Positions 27,350 to 38,716 of a stretch of 64,000 nucleotides of DNA are shown here, in pieces. A program made the position numbers and the translations under genes. Numbering within the stretch: position 1 is the first letter of the stretch; every line of letters begins with the position of its first letter. The notes beneath the pieces were generated by a model. It was not told where the DNA came from and did not search any database. It saw nothing but the letters and a program-made list of their open reading frames with translations. The DNA is from Ruania albidiflava DSM 18029. Its GTDB lineage: Bacteria > Actinomycetota > Actinomycetes > Actinomycetales > Beutenbergiaceae. The stretch is taken from the NCBI RefSeq assembly GCF_000421225.1, contig NZ_ATWL01000010.1, positions 1-64,000 of the forward strand, read 5' to 3'.

Positions 27350-29191
27350 TCAGACGCCGGTGCCCGGGCCCCGCTGGGTGTCCATCCCAGCGAGCCGGTC
27401 GGTGCCGCCGTGCGTGGCGGCGTACTCCTCCTCGGCGGCGAGCTCCTCCGCGGCCGCGGCGAGCAGCTCGTCCCGGCGCTCCCGGCGGACCTTCTGCCGG
27501 GCCGGGTCGGGTACCGGCACGGCGGCGATCAACCGCTGCGTGTACGGGTCCTGCGGGTCGTCCACGATCTGCGCGGTGGGCCCGACCTCGACCAGCTTGC
27601 CGTGGTGCATCACCGCGATCCGGGTGGCGAGCATCTCCACCACTGCCAGGTCGTGGCTGATGAACAGGCAGGCGAACCCGTGCTCGCGCTGCAGCTCGGT
27701 GAACAGGTCCAGTACGTGCGCCTGCACGGATACGTCCAGGGCGGAGGTGGGCTCGTCGGCGACCAGGATCTTCGGCTCCAGGCTGAGCGCCCGCGCGATA
27801 CCCACCCGCTGGCGCTGCCCTCCGGAGAGCTCGTGCGGGTACCGGTTCCGCATGGACCGGGACAGCTCCACCTGGTCCAGCAGCACGTCGATGCGCTTGG
27901 TCAGCTCCGCGCCCTTGATGCCGGTGTGCAGGTACAGGGGTTCGCCGATGGACTCCCCGATCGGCAGCCGCGGGTTCAGCGAGGAGCCTGGATCCTGGAA
28001 CACGATGCCCACCTGCTTGCGCAGCGCGCGCAGCTCCTTGGGCTTGATGCCGACCATGTCCTGGCCGGCGATCGTCAGCGAGCCTTCCTTCACCGGCAGC
28101 AGCCCGACCACCGCGCGCCCGATCGTGGTCTTACCGGACCCGGACTCGCCGACCAGCCCGACCACCTCTCCGGCGCCGATGGTCAGGTCCACCTGGTCCA
28201 CGGCCCGGAACGCGGGCACCCGCCCGTGCTTGGGGTACTCGATCACCATGTCCTTGGCGACCATCACCGGGGCACCGGCCAGGTCGGCGGCCTCTTCCCC
28301 CGCACCGGGGGTCGGTGCGACCCCCGGTGCGCGTTCACCCACCTGGACGGCGGACTTGCCGCCCAGGTGCGGCACCGCACCGAGCAGCTCGCGGGTGTAG
28401 GCGTGCTGGGGCCGGTTGAAGATGTCGTCCGCGGTGCCGTGCTCGACCACCTTGCCGCGGCGCATCACCACGATCGAGTCGGCCATGTCGGCGACCACAC
28501 CCATGTCGTGGGTGATGAGGATGATGCCGGAGTCGATCCGGGAGCGCAGGTCGCGCATCAGCTTGAGGATCTCCGCCTGCACGGTCACGTCCAGGGCGGT
28601 GGTCGGTTCGTCGGCGATCAGCAGCTTCGGGTCGCACGCCAGCGACTGGGCGATCATGGCGCGCTGCCGCTGCCCGCCGGAGAGCTGGTGCGGGTAGGAG
28701 TTGAACCGCACCTGTGGGTTGGGCATCTCCACCAGCTCGAGCAGCTCGATCGCCCGCTCCTTGGCCCTGGTGGGGCCCATGTCGAAGTGCGTGCGCAGTG
28801 TCTCCACGATCTGGAAGCCGACCGGGTAGACCGGGTTCAGGGCTGTCATCGGCTCCTGGAAGATCACCGCGATCTCGTTGCCGCGGATGCGTCGCAGTGC
28901 CGGACCGGTCAGCCCGACCAGCTCGACCTCGCCCATCTTGGCGCTGCCGCGGGTGCGGCCGTTCGGCGGCAGCAGCCCGAGCAGGGACATCGAGGACTGG
29001 GACTTGCCGGACCCGGACTCGCCGACGATCGCGAGCACCTCACCGGGGTGCACGTCGTAGGAGATCTGGTCGGCGGCAGAGAACCACTCACCCTCGACGT
29101 AGAAGTCCACGCTCAGGTCGCGTACCTGCAGGATCGGTTCACCGCGACGCGACGTGGTGGAGGCAGTGTCCGTGGTGGTCGGCGTGCTCAC
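27350..29191 (-). CDS. oligopeptide/dipeptide ABC transporter, fused double ATPase subunit
   Basis: One 613-residue chain carries two complete ABC ATPase domains, so it replaces the separate OppD and OppF subunits. Domain 1 (about residues 18-290) has [22 protein letters not shown] and [12 protein letters not shown]. Domain 2 (about 310-580) has [27 protein letters not shown] and [12 protein letters not shown]. Both contain the oligopeptide-family C-terminal extension around [10 protein letters not shown] and TQRLIAAVP. It powers uptake by the permeases encoded upstream on the same strand, from which it is separated by an opposite-strand gene. It probably has its own promoter: TATGCT at 29257..29252 on the minus strand. 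Confidence 0.92.
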   Translation of the reverse strand: MSTPTTTDTASTTSRRGEPILQVRDLSVDFYVEGEWFSAADQISYDVHPGEVLAIVGESGSGKSQSSMSLLGLLPPNGRTRGSAKMGEVELVGLTGPALRRIRGNEIAVIFQEPMTALNPVYPVGFQIVETLRTHFDMGPTRAKERAIELLELVEMPNPQVRFNSYPHQLSGGQRQRAMIAQSLACDPKLLIADEPTTALDVTVQAEILKLMRDLRSRIDSGIILITHDMGVVADMADSIVVMRRGKVVEHGTADDIFNRPQHAYTRELLGAVPHLGGKSAVQVGERAPGVAPTPGAGEEAADLAGAPVMVAKDMVIEYPKHGRVPAFRAVDQVDLTIGAGEVVGLVGESGSGKTTIGRAVVGLLPVKEGSLTIAGQDMVGIKPKELRALRKQVGIVFQDPGSSLNPRLPIGESIGEPLYLHTGIKGAELTKRIDVLLDQVELSRSMRNRYPHELSGGQRQRVGIARALSLEPKILVADEPTSALDVSVQAHVLDLFTELQREHGFACLFISHDLAVVEMLATRIAVMHHGKLVEVGPTAQIVDDPQDPYTQRLIAAVPVPDPARQKVRRERRDELLAAAAEELAAEEEYAATHGGTDRLAGMDTQRGPGTGV

Positions 29192-29262
29192 GCGTCCTCA
29201 CCGTTCCTTCCTACCGGGCCTGCTGCGTCCGCAGCGCAGCAGTTGTTTGGGAGCATAGGCCC

Positions 29263-29844
29263 ATGGGTGAGACTCGCACGTTCCGCACGCCGATGGCACG
29301 GGTGCTGACGGTCGCGATCGCCGTGGTCGCCGCAGTGGCGCTGGGCTTCTTCGTCAGCCACAGCGGTGCGGGCGAGCTGTGGCGGTCCGGACCGACCGTG
29401 CTGTTCGTGGTCGTGGTCACCTGGGCGTTGTTCTGGCGTCCGCACGTGCAGGTGGCCGACAGCGGCATCACGGTGGCGAACATCTTCCGCACCGTGCACG
29501 TACCGTGGCCGGCGCTGCGCAGCGTGGACAGCAAGTGGTCGCTGACCGTGGTCGCCTCGGACGTCAAGGTCAGCGCCTGGGCGGTGCCGGCCAGCAGCGG
29601 GATGGCCGCCCGGACGCGCCGACCGGGGCGCGACGGTGCCGAACCGGGTCCGCTGCAGGGCACCGGTAACGCGGATGCCGCAGCACTGGCGATCGCCGAG
29701 CGTAGGGAGGCGCTCGCCGAGGCTGGTCACCTGGGTCGGCGCACAGTAGGCACCCTGCCCAGCACCACCACCTGGAACACGCGCGAGATCGCTGTGCTGG
29801 CCGGCTCGCTCGGGCTCGCCGTGGTCTCGCACCTGCTGGGCTGA
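29263..29844 (+). CDS. PH-domain-like membrane protein
   Basis: This 193-residue protein has two N-terminal transmembrane segments (about 12-31 and 43-58). A bacterial PH-like beta domain follows (VQVADSGITVANIFRTVHVP, WPALRSVDSKWSLTVVASDV), then a variable Arg-rich loop and a last hydrophobic helix (IAVLAGSLGLAVVSHLLG). PH-like membrane proteins of this type are frequent and uncharacterised in actinomycetes. It sits on the opposite strand between the permease and ATPase genes of the peptide transporter. Its start region overlaps the presumed promoter of the ATPase gene, so the two divergent genes share about 70 bp. Confidence 0.72.
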   Translation: MGETRTFRTPMARVLTVAIAVVAAVALGFFVSHSGAGELWRSGPTVLFVVVVTWALFWRPHVQVADSGITVANIFRTVHVPWPALRSVDSKWSLTVVASDVKVSAWAVPASSGMAARTRRPGRDGAEPGPLQGTGNADAAALAIAERREALAEAGHLGRRTVGTLPSTTTWNTREIAVLAGSLGLAVVSHLLG

Positions 29845-29897
29845 GCCGTCGACGGCGGAGGCGTGCCGGGGGAAGCGATCCGTCACCTGCATGCCGG

Positions 29898-30968
29898 TCA
29901 CGAGGTGGAGGCCCCGGTGCGCTGCTGGGCGATCCGGTCGGCGCGCTTCATCGCCCGGGCCGAAGGCAGCTTCTTCTGCCGTGGGTCGAACGCGTCCCGC
30001 AGCCCGTCGCCGATGAAGTTGACGCTGAGCACCACGGCGATGATGAACAGGCCGGGCCACCAGAACAGCCACGGTCGGGTGCTGAACGAGCTCTGGTACT
30101 CACTGATCATCGAACCGAGGGAGACGTTCGGGGAGTGGATGCCGAAGCCGAGGTAGCTCAGCGCGGTCTCCAGCAGGATCGCCGCACTCATCAACAGGGT
30201 GACGGCGACGATGATCACGCCCATCGCGTTGGGCAGGATGTGCTTGAAGATGATCCGCGAGTCGCTCGCACCGGCCACTCGGGCGGCGTCCACGAACTCT
30301 CGTTCCCGCAGGGAGAGGAAGTCACCGCGCACCAGCCGCGCCAGCGTGGTCCAGGAGATCAAGCCGAGGGCGAGGGCCAGCGGCAGTGCGCTCGCGCCAC
30401 CGACCAGCTTGCCGAGCACGGCACCGATCACCAGCGTGGGCATGGTGATGAACAGGTCGGTCAGCCGCATCAGGCCGGTGTCCACCCAGCCCCGGTAGAA
30501 GCCGGAGAGGGCACCGATGATCACACCGATCACGGTGACCACGATGCCCACGACCACCATGATCATCAGCGAGGTCTGCACGCCCTTCATGGTGCGGGCG
30601 AAGATGTCCCGGCCCAGGGTGTCCTGACCGAACGGGTGGGAGCCGATCGCGAAGCCGGCATCGCCCCAGGGCATCGTCAGGGTCGGCGCACCGCCGGGGT
30701 TGACCAGTGCGGGGGTCTCGTACGGGTTCCACTGCCACCAGCCGCCGACGTACCAGCCGAAGACCGGGAACCCGATCGAGGACAGCGCGAGGATGGCGAT
30801 CAGGATGAGCGCGACGAGGGCGGCCATGGCGCCCTTGTGGCCGAAGAAGCGTTCCCGGACGATCTGTCCCTGGGACTTGCCCTCGACAGCGTGCAGCTCG
30901 ATGGCGTTCTCGGCCTCCCCGACCGGGGAGTCCTCAGGTGGTTGGGGAGTGTTCAGGTCGCTGGTCAT
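29898..30968 (-). CDS. oligopeptide ABC transporter permease (OppC/DppC type)
   Basis: This 356-residue inner-membrane permease of the peptide/opine/nickel family has an acidic cytoplasmic N-terminus (about 1-45), the first membrane helix near 48-70 and an external loop containing SHPFGQDTLGRDIFAR. Five further helices follow, with the ATPase-contacting EAA-like loop FVDAARVAGASDSRIIFKHI near residue 240. The ATG at 30968 overlaps the stop of the preceding permease (ATGA), so translation is coupled. With the partner permease, lipoprotein and fused ATPase it makes one importer. Confidence 0.93.
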   Translation of the reverse strand: MTSDLNTPQPPEDSPVGEAENAIELHAVEGKSQGQIVRERFFGHKGAMAALVALILIAILALSSIGFPVFGWYVGGWWQWNPYETPALVNPGGAPTLTMPWGDAGFAIGSHPFGQDTLGRDIFARTMKGVQTSLMIMVVVGIVVTVIGVIIGALSGFYRGWVDTGLMRLTDLFITMPTLVIGAVLGKLVGGASALPLALALGLISWTTLARLVRGDFLSLREREFVDAARVAGASDSRIIFKHILPNAMGVIIVAVTLLMSAAILLETALSYLGFGIHSPNVSLGSMISEYQSSFSTRPWLFWWPGLFIIAVVLSVNFIGDGLRDAFDPRQKKLPSARAMKRADRIAQQRTGASTS

Positions 30969-32497
30969 GCTTCCACCCGGATTCGTGGGTCGAGGACGGC
31001 GTAGATGAGGTCGGCCACGATGTTCGCGACGATCGCCAGGAACGCCACGATGAGCAGGTAGGCCATCACCGGTTCGATGTCGTTGCCATCCAGATGTCGC
31101 AGGAACATCTGCCCCATCCCCGGTCTGCCGAAGATGTTCTCGGTGATGATCGCACCGCCGATCAGAGTGATGATGTCGATCGGCACGATGGTGGCCATCG
31201 GGATCAGGGAGTTGCGGAACCCGTGCCGCATGATCACCGTGCGCTCGGTGAGGCCCTTGGCTCGTGCGGTGCGGATGTAGTCCTGACCCATCACCTCCAG
31301 CATGCTGCCGCGTGCGTACCGGGTGTAGCCGGCGAAGGAGATCAGCATCAGCGAGATCGTCGGCAGGATGAGGTGGGTGTACTGGTCCAGGGTGACCACC
31401 CAGAAGTTTCCGCCCAGGTTCGGGGTGCGATCCCCGATGGTGGGGATCGGGCGACCGCCGATCGCGTTCGCGCTGGCGTACAGCGGCCAGACCTGCATCA
31501 CCCGGTCGACGAAGATCAGCCCGGCCACGGGCACTGCGGTGAGTGCACCGGTGCGCACCGACTGCCGCCAGTCCGGTCCGCGGTAGAGCGCACCGATGAC
31601 ACCACCGACGACCGCAGCCACGATGCCGAGCCCGAGCACCACTGCCCAGTTCATCATCGGGGTGAGGTAGTAGAACGCCCACTGCATCGGTACGTAGAGC
31701 GCCACCCCCAGTGCGGCGACGGTCAGTGCGGTCAGCAACGAACGCCGGTTCTTCAGTCCGGTGGACAGCGTGGTGACGCCCAGGGCGATACCCAGGGACG
31801 TGACCGCCAGCAGCACCGGGCCGACGTTCGGTGTGCTCCACCAGTCGGTGAGCTGGATGTAGAGCAGCACCACGAACGTCACCCCAGCCGCGGCGCCGCC
31901 GTTGATCAGCCGGCTGCGCGGTGGGCCGCCGAGCGCCAACGACCAGAGCAGGCCGAAGAGCACGGCGATGCCGATCATCACCGGTAGGGCGATCACCGGG
32001 TCGGCGAGGAAGTCGTTGTACCCGATCGCCGCCCACTGCTTGAGCAGCACCGCCACCCAGAACGAGGGCAGCGAGTACAGCAGGAAGGAGATGAAGGTGA
32101 TCAGGTAGTCGAAGGAGCTGTACTGGCGCAGCGCGGAGACGATGCCCACGCCGATGCCGAGCACGATCGCCAGCACCGTCGCTGCTGTGACCAGCTGCAG
32201 CGTGGAGACGATCGCGCTGGACAGGATCTCGGTAACCGGTCGGTTCGTCGTCCAGGCGGTGCCCAGGTCGCCGGTGACGAAGTGGCCCAACCAGACGAAA
32301 TAGCGCTGGATGACGGGATCGTTCAGGTGCAGCTGCTCGATCCGCTGCTCGATCATCAGCTCCTTGTTCGGCGCTGTGCTGGTGCGCAGATCTTCCAGCG
32401 GGTCGATGGTCAGGTCGACCATCAGGTACATCAGCAGCGAGGAGACGAGCAGGATGCCCAGGCCGATCAGCACTCGGCGGACGAAAAATCTCAGCAT
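30965..32497 (-). CDS. oligopeptide ABC transporter permease (OppB/DppB type) with an inserted membrane region
   Basis: The N-terminus (MLRFFVRRVLIGLGILLVSS, then QRYFVWLGHFVTGDLGTAW) and the C-terminus (with YIRTARAKGLTERTVIMRHG and NIFGRPGMGQMFL) are standard OppB. The protein is 510 residues, against about 310-340 usually. The extra stretch, roughly residues 165-340, adds about five or six hydrophobic helices (for example ALPVMIGIAVLFGLLWSLAL and VLGLGIVAAVVGGVIGALY) before the segment PTIGDRTPNLGGNFW. Because reading frame and codon use continue smoothly, this looks like a real expansion. The function of the insert is unknown. Confidence 0.9.
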   Translation of the reverse strand: MLRFFVRRVLIGLGILLVSSLLMYLMVDLTIDPLEDLRTSTAPNKELMIEQRIEQLHLNDPVIQRYFVWLGHFVTGDLGTAWTTNRPVTEILSSAIVSTLQLVTAATVLAIVLGIGVGIVSALRQYSSFDYLITFISFLLYSLPSFWVAVLLKQWAAIGYNDFLADPVIALPVMIGIAVLFGLLWSLALGGPPRSRLINGGAAAGVTFVVLLYIQLTDWWSTPNVGPVLLAVTSLGIALGVTTLSTGLKNRRSLLTALTVAALGVALYVPMQWAFYYLTPMMNWAVVLGLGIVAAVVGGVIGALYRGPDWRQSVRTGALTAVPVAGLIFVDRVMQVWPLYASANAIGGRPIPTIGDRTPNLGGNFWVVTLDQYTHLILPTISLMLISFAGYTRYARGSMLEVMGQDYIRTARAKGLTERTVIMRHGFRNSLIPMATIVPIDIITLIGGAIITENIFGRPGMGQMFLRHLDGNDIEPVMAYLLIVAFLAIVANIVADLIYAVLDPRIRVEA

Positions 32498-32595
32498 AGG
32501 TGGGTTACCTCGTGGGGCCGGGTCGGCGGGCTCCGGACGTCAGCTCGGCGCAGCCGGCACCGCACCGGTCAGGGAAGGCGGGTGCAATCATCGCG

Positions 32596-32631
32596 CTCGT
32601 GGGGGGCGCCGAGCTCGGCGCCCCCCACGAG
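32596..32631. terminator. perfect 36-bp hairpin between transporter lipoprotein and permease genes
   Basis: The two 18-bp halves, beginning CTCGTGGGGGGCGCCGAG, are exact complements with no unpaired loop bases. The element lies 33 nt past the stop of the substrate-binding-protein gene and 99 nt before the oppB start. No U-run follows, so it probably acts as an attenuator or RNA stabiliser that keeps binding-protein mRNA in excess over permease mRNA. Confidence 0.7.
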
Positions 32632-32663
32632 TGGTGGTCTCCTCGACGGAGCAGCTGCCTGGA

Positions 32664-34550
32664 TCAGGCGTCTGCGGACTCGCCTCCTTCGTCATCGGTG
32701 AGGGTGGTGCTCCACTCCCAGAAGTTCCAGAAGATGGTCGGGTTGATCGTGATCGGATCGACACCCTGGAGCTCGGTGTTGTAACCGGTCACCGACGGGA
32801 ACTGGAAGATGGTCACACCGAAGCCCTGCTCCACCAGGATCGACTCGACCTCGCTGAGGATCTCGATCTGGCGGTCTGGGTCGGTCTCCACCTGGAGCTC
32901 GTCGTACAGCTCGTCCACCCGGTCGCTGGAGAAGGCACCGAAGTTGTTACCGCCGCCGGTGCGGAAGTTCGCCGCCGACTCGGTCACCGCGGTGGACGTG
33001 GACTGCCAACCGAACATCGAGGCGTCGTAGATGCTGGGGTCGGACAGCTCCGAGCCCCAGTCGCCGCTGGACTTGTCATCGATCGTGAACAGGTCCTCCT
33101 GCTCCACGGAGTTCTGCACCAGCACCAGCGCGTCCTGACGGCGCACGTTGTCGGCAGCGGTGAGGAACCGCACCTCGATCGGGGTCTCCACACCGGCATC
33201 CTCGAGCAGCTGCTTGGCGCCCTCGACGTCGACCTCGAGCGGGTACATCTCCTCCATCCCGTTGGCCTCAGTCACCGGGCCGTAACCGGGCGAGTCGGGG
33301 ATCTGGGTGTAGGAGTTGCGCACCTCAGCGTCCGGGTTCAGGGGGGTGATGATCCGCTCGACGATCTCCTGACGCGGGATGAGCTTGAGGAACGCCTGTC
33401 GCACGGCCAGGGCGGTGTCCTCGTCCCCGCCGTAGGTCGCCGGGTCGAACGGGCCGCCGTTGTCGAACATCAGGTCGATGTGCTCGTAGGTGCCCTCGAT
33501 ACCGGTGATGACGTCGAAGCCGTCACCGAGCTCCTCCAGCGCGGTCAGCGTGTCGGCGCTGGCCTGCGGCGAGATCAGGTCGAGCTCACCGTTGTCCAGG
33601 GCCTGCACCTGAGCCATCGGGTCCTCGTTGTACCGGATCGTCACCGTCTCGATCTGCGCAGCGTGGTCACCGGTGTAGTCCGGGTTGGCCTTCAGCGTGA
33701 CGTACTGGTCCCGGACGAAGTCGGTGAGCAGGTAGGCGCCGTTGGACAGGTAGAGCGACTCGTCGTCGGGCAGGGTGTCGCCGAAGGCGAAGCCGGTGTT
33801 CCAGAAGTCCGAGATCGGGGCGAGCTTCTCGGCATCGTTGTTCTCGAAGGCATCGAGGAGCGCCTGGGTGGCCTCGGTCGGGTCCTCGATACCCAGCGCG
33901 TGCATCGCGACCACGTGCGCAGGCACGCCGACTCCGAGGTTGACCTCCCAGTCCGCGTACGGCTTGGTGTAGGTGAAGGTGACCGACTGGCCGTCCTCGG
34001 AGATCTCCGGGAACTCTTCGACCAGGCCCACGCTCGGGCTGGTGAAGTTGAAGAACACCGCGTTCGCGAGCTCGTCCTCGGGGATCGGGTCGCCGTTCTC
34101 GTCGATCGGGTTGCCCTCGTCGTCGAGATCGTACTCCTCGGTGTTGAAGTTGCCGCCCATGGCTCCCCAGTAGAGCACCAGGTCGGCTGCGGTCACCGGG
34201 GTGCCGTCAGACCACTGCTGGTCGTCGTTGATCGTGTACTTGACGGTCAGCGGGTCGTCGCTGAGCTTCTCGTAGCTACCGAACGAGCTGTCCTGCACCA
34301 GGTTCAGGTCGCCGTCGTAGTAGTTGAACCCGGAGTTCATCATGTAGTTGACGATCGAGTTCGCCGTGGCGTTACCGGTGGCGCTGTCCGTGTTGTACTC
34401 GTAGTACGACTGGTTCCAGCCAACCGTGACCGCCGTGCCCTGCTCGATACCGGCGTCGTTGTCTTCGGGTGCCGGCGTCTGGCACGCGCTCAGCACGAGC
34501 GCGCCCGCTGCAACCGTTGCAGCGGCGGCGGAAATTCGCCTGATCTTCAA
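32664..34550 (-). CDS. oligopeptide ABC transporter substrate-binding lipoprotein
   Basis: This 628-residue extracytoplasmic solute-binding protein of family 5 captures peptides for the adjacent permeases. The signal peptide ends in a lipobox LSAC (Cys near residue 23). The mature part shows family features such as QWSDGTPVTAADLVLYWG and, later, a long series of acidic residues that lower the isoelectric point. The start is a TTG at 34550 with AGGAGG 4 nt upstream, an unusual codon for a highly expressed gene. It is the first gene of the transporter set, followed by a strong hairpin and then the two permeases. Confidence 0.9.
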   Translation of the reverse strand: MKIRRISAAAATVAAGALVLSACQTPAPEDNDAGIEQGTAVTVGWNQSYYEYNTDSATGNATANSIVNYMMNSGFNYYDGDLNLVQDSSFGSYEKLSDDPLTVKYTINDDQQWSDGTPVTAADLVLYWGAMGGNFNTEEYDLDDEGNPIDENGDPIPEDELANAVFFNFTSPSVGLVEEFPEISEDGQSVTFTYTKPYADWEVNLGVGVPAHVVAMHALGIEDPTEATQALLDAFENNDAEKLAPISDFWNTGFAFGDTLPDDESLYLSNGAYLLTDFVRDQYVTLKANPDYTGDHAAQIETVTIRYNEDPMAQVQALDNGELDLISPQASADTLTALEELGDGFDVITGIEGTYEHIDLMFDNGGPFDPATYGGDEDTALAVRQAFLKLIPRQEIVERIITPLNPDAEVRNSYTQIPDSPGYGPVTEANGMEEMYPLEVDVEGAKQLLEDAGVETPIEVRFLTAADNVRRQDALVLVQNSVEQEDLFTIDDKSSGDWGSELSDPSIYDASMFGWQSTSTAVTESAANFRTGGGNNFGAFSSDRVDELYDELQVETDPDRQIEILSEVESILVEQGFGVTIFQFPSVTGYNTELQGVDPITINPTIFWNFWEWSTTLTDDEGGESADA

Positions 34551-34700
34551 TGTTCCTCCTAGAGATGGCGTCGGTGCCCGGCCCCGGAATTCTCCGGGAT
34601 GGCCTGGTGGGCCTGCCGAGCGATGCGTCCGCCATGGACACCGGAACTGTACACACGCCCCGTTGCTGTTGGACCCGCCAATCGCGATGTTGTAGCCGCA

Positions 34701-34729
34701 TCGTTACCTAAGAGTGACCCCGATGTCTA
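34701..34729 (-). promoter_or_regulatory. candidate promoter of the oligopeptide transporter
   Basis: On the minus strand TAGACA (34729..34724) and TAACGA (34706..34701) are separated by 17 bp. The -35 matches TTGACA at 5 of 6 positions, but the -10 is poor. The leader to the lipoprotein gene would be about 145 nt. Confidence 0.3.
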
Positions 34730-34875
34730 CTGTCCGCTCTTTCGAGCACCCCGCCGTGGCGTTCACAAGGGATTCTTGGTCAGCTGACCGATGCGGCGAA
34801 TCCGCCTGAGTCCGGCTTCGTCCCACCCTGCGGACGGTGGAGCGAACCCGTTCTCCCTGCTCAGGTGGACAACTT

Positions 34876-34905
34876 ACAGTTGATCTCATTTTGTGAGATA
34901 ACTGT
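34876..34905. promoter_or_regulatory. extended palindromic operator between the opp and icd genes
   Basis: The core ATCTCATTTTGTGAGAT is a perfect 6-5-6 inverted repeat. It is extended on each side by ACAGTT and AACTGT, which also pair, with a single unpaired G on the left. TTACAG (34874..34879) and GATAAC (34897..34902), 17 bp apart, would make a plus-strand promoter overlapping it, so a bound regulator could block icd transcription. The regulator is unknown. Confidence 0.55.
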
Positions 34906-35102
34906 CTAAGAGGGCGAGACGCAAAGTAAGTGGCGTCATCGATCCGGCGAATTCATCGGTGCCTGAGCGCTTATCCGGAAGTGAAACGACACCGCTATTT
35001 CAGATCGCTGGCAGCCGGCCGGACACGATCGGCACGACCCGTCACCCAGGGGAGCGGAGCTGGCCGCGCCGCGTGGTCCCGGTCACTGCCCCGAAGGGCT
35101 AG

Positions 35103-37382
<2,280 letters not shown>

Positions 37383-37423
37383 GCCGCCACCGCAACCACC
37401 TGGACGAAGAAGCTCGTCTGAGA

Positions 37424-37478
37424 CGAAATTGCTCGTCGATCTGGTCACGATTCGCGGCCAGATCGACGAGCATTTTCA
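37424..37478. repeat. dispersed hairpin repeat, family A, copy 2
   Basis: The arms, GAAATTGCTCGTCGATCTGG and its near-complement (one mismatch), flank a 13-nt loop. It aligns with the reverse complement of the element at 2981..3035 at 47 of 55 positions. Like copy 1 it lies between two convergent genes (icd and the DinB-like gene), which would suit a bidirectional terminator derived from a repeat. Confidence 0.8.
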
Positions 37479-37488
37479 CTTCCAGGGC

Positions 37489-38082
37489 TCAGGTGGGGCG
37501 GCCGGCGGCCCGCTCGGCGGCGCGCTGCACCCGGTCGTAGTACTCGGCCCACCAGGCGGCATCCCGGCTGGGCAGGTTGCTGTTCCGCTCGGCCAGGCCA
37601 GCGGCGGAGTCGATCAGCTCGCGGACGATGTCGGCATGTCCGGCGTGCCGGGCCACCTCGCTGACCACGTGCACCAGCACCCGCCCGAGAGTCACCTGCT
37701 GCCCCTCCGCGCCCCACCAGGACACATACCCAGGGGCATCCAGGTCGAGCGCGGCGATGGTCTGCCTGCCGTGCGCCCGCACCCGGGCGAAGAAGTCCAG
37801 GATCGATGCGGTGGACTCCTCGGCGGTGGCCCACATGTCCACGTTGTCCGGCTGCTCCTGCGCCACGAGCCAGGCCGGCGGGTCCGGGAACGGGCGGTCG
37901 AACACCAGCCCGAAGTACTCCGCCTCCACTGCCGCCACGTGCTTGACCAGGCCGAGCAGGTTGGTGCCGGTCGGCGTCAGCGGTCGGCGCAGGTCGTACT
38001 CCCCGAGGCCGTCGAGCTTCCAGAGCAGGGCGTCGTGCAGCTCGTCCAGATACCGGGTGAGGGTCTCCTTGAGGTCATCCAT
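37489..38082 (-). CDS. DinB/DUF664 family protein
   Basis: This 197-residue four-helix-bundle protein of the DinB superfamily includes bacillithiol/mycothiol-dependent transferases and many proteins of unknown role. Recognisable segments are TNLLGLVKHVAAVEAEYFG (His near residue 48) and LVHVVSEVARHAGHADIVREL (His pair near 142-145), the usual metal triad positions. ATG 38082 is preceded 6 nt upstream by TACTGT (38094..38089 on the minus strand), which suggests a leaderless mRNA. A mycothiol-dependent activity is plausible but unproven. Confidence 0.8.
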   Translation of the reverse strand: MDDLKETLTRYLDELHDALLWKLDGLGEYDLRRPLTPTGTNLLGLVKHVAAVEAEYFGLVFDRPFPDPPAWLVAQEQPDNVDMWATAEESTASILDFFARVRAHGRQTIAALDLDAPGYVSWWGAEGQQVTLGRVLVHVVSEVARHAGHADIVRELIDSAAGLAERNSNLPSRDAAWWAEYYDRVQRAAERAAGRPT

Positions 38083-38124
38083 CCCGGAACAGTACTCCCG
38101 GACCCGGACCTCCCGTCAGGCCAG

Positions 38125-38508
38125 TCACGGCAGCACCCAGCGAGCCAGCAGTGCGGCGCTCTCGTCGATGGGCACGCGGCCGGTAGCAACGCCGATCACC
38201 AGCTCGTAGGCCTCATCCTCCGGGGCCCGAAGATTCCAGCCGTTGAGCCCGCAGAAGACGAACACCGACAGCCAGCCGAGCCGCTTGTTGCCATCCACGA
38301 GCGGGTGGTTCCTGGTGATGGACTCCAGCAGTGCCGCGGCCTTCTGGTGCACCGACGGATACGCCTCGCGGCCCCAGAATACGGCGGTCGGTCGATGCGC
38401 GGCCGCATCCAGCAGGCCGACGTCGCGCACCACGCACACGCCGAGGTCTTCGGCCAGAGCCAGCAGGTCCTCGACGGTGAGGTGGATGGCCGGCTCCGGG
38501 ATGTTCAC
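38125..38508 (-). CDS. doc: Doc-type (death-on-curing, Fic-fold) toxin
   Basis: The 127-residue Fic/Doc-fold protein has the motif HPLVDGNKR. This is the Doc variant, in which a Lys replaces the Gly of the AMPylating Fic motif. Doc of phage P1 phosphorylates and inactivates EF-Tu, so kinase-type toxicity is inferred here from the motif. The start ATG overlaps the stop of the antitoxin gene by 4 nt (ATGA), giving the antitoxin-first order expected for a type II system. The length is normal and no inactivating change is visible. Confidence 0.87.
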   Translation of the reverse strand: MNIPEPAIHLTVEDLLALAEDLGVCVVRDVGLLDAAAHRPTAVFWGREAYPSVHQKAAALLESITRNHPLVDGNKRLGWLSVFVFCGLNGWNLRAPEDEAYELVIGVATGRVPIDESAALLARWVLP

Positions 38509-38708
38509 TGTGACAGGCGGTGCAGCAGGGCCGCATACCGATCCCGGCCCTCACCGGACAGTGCCTGGACCCGGTCCCGATGGCCCGAGCGCAGTGCCGC
38601 GTCCTCGATCGCCCGGACGGCGGCCTCGTGCTTGCTCACCCGGTGCGCGGCGGCGAGGGCGGCCAGCGCCTCGTCCTGCTCCGGTGTCAATCGCAAGGTC
38701 ATCGCCAT
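38505..38708 (-). CDS. ribbon-helix-helix antitoxin of the Doc-type toxin
   Basis: This 67-residue protein begins MAMTLRLTPEQDEALAALAA, the N-terminal strand and helix of a ribbon-helix-helix DNA-binding fold. A helical tail that should bind and neutralise the toxin follows. It should repress its own operon through the direct repeats at 38717..38735. I prefer ATG 38708: TACCAT (38721..38716, minus strand) is 7 nt before it, which fits a leaderless start. GTG 38714 and ATG 38702 are alternatives. The antitoxin is of the RHH type, not the Phd type found with P1 Doc. Confidence 0.78.
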   Translation of the reverse strand: MAMTLRLTPEQDEALAALAAAHRVSKHEAAVRAIEDAALRSGHRDRVQALSGEGRDRYAALLHRLSQ

Positions 38709-38716
38709 GGTCACGA

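Noticed and set aside
29220-29242. Small hairpin CTGCTGCG/CGCAGCAG before the ABC ATPase gene
   Set aside because: Short arms in GC-rich DNA with no U-run or conserved position; not convincing as a regulatory element.
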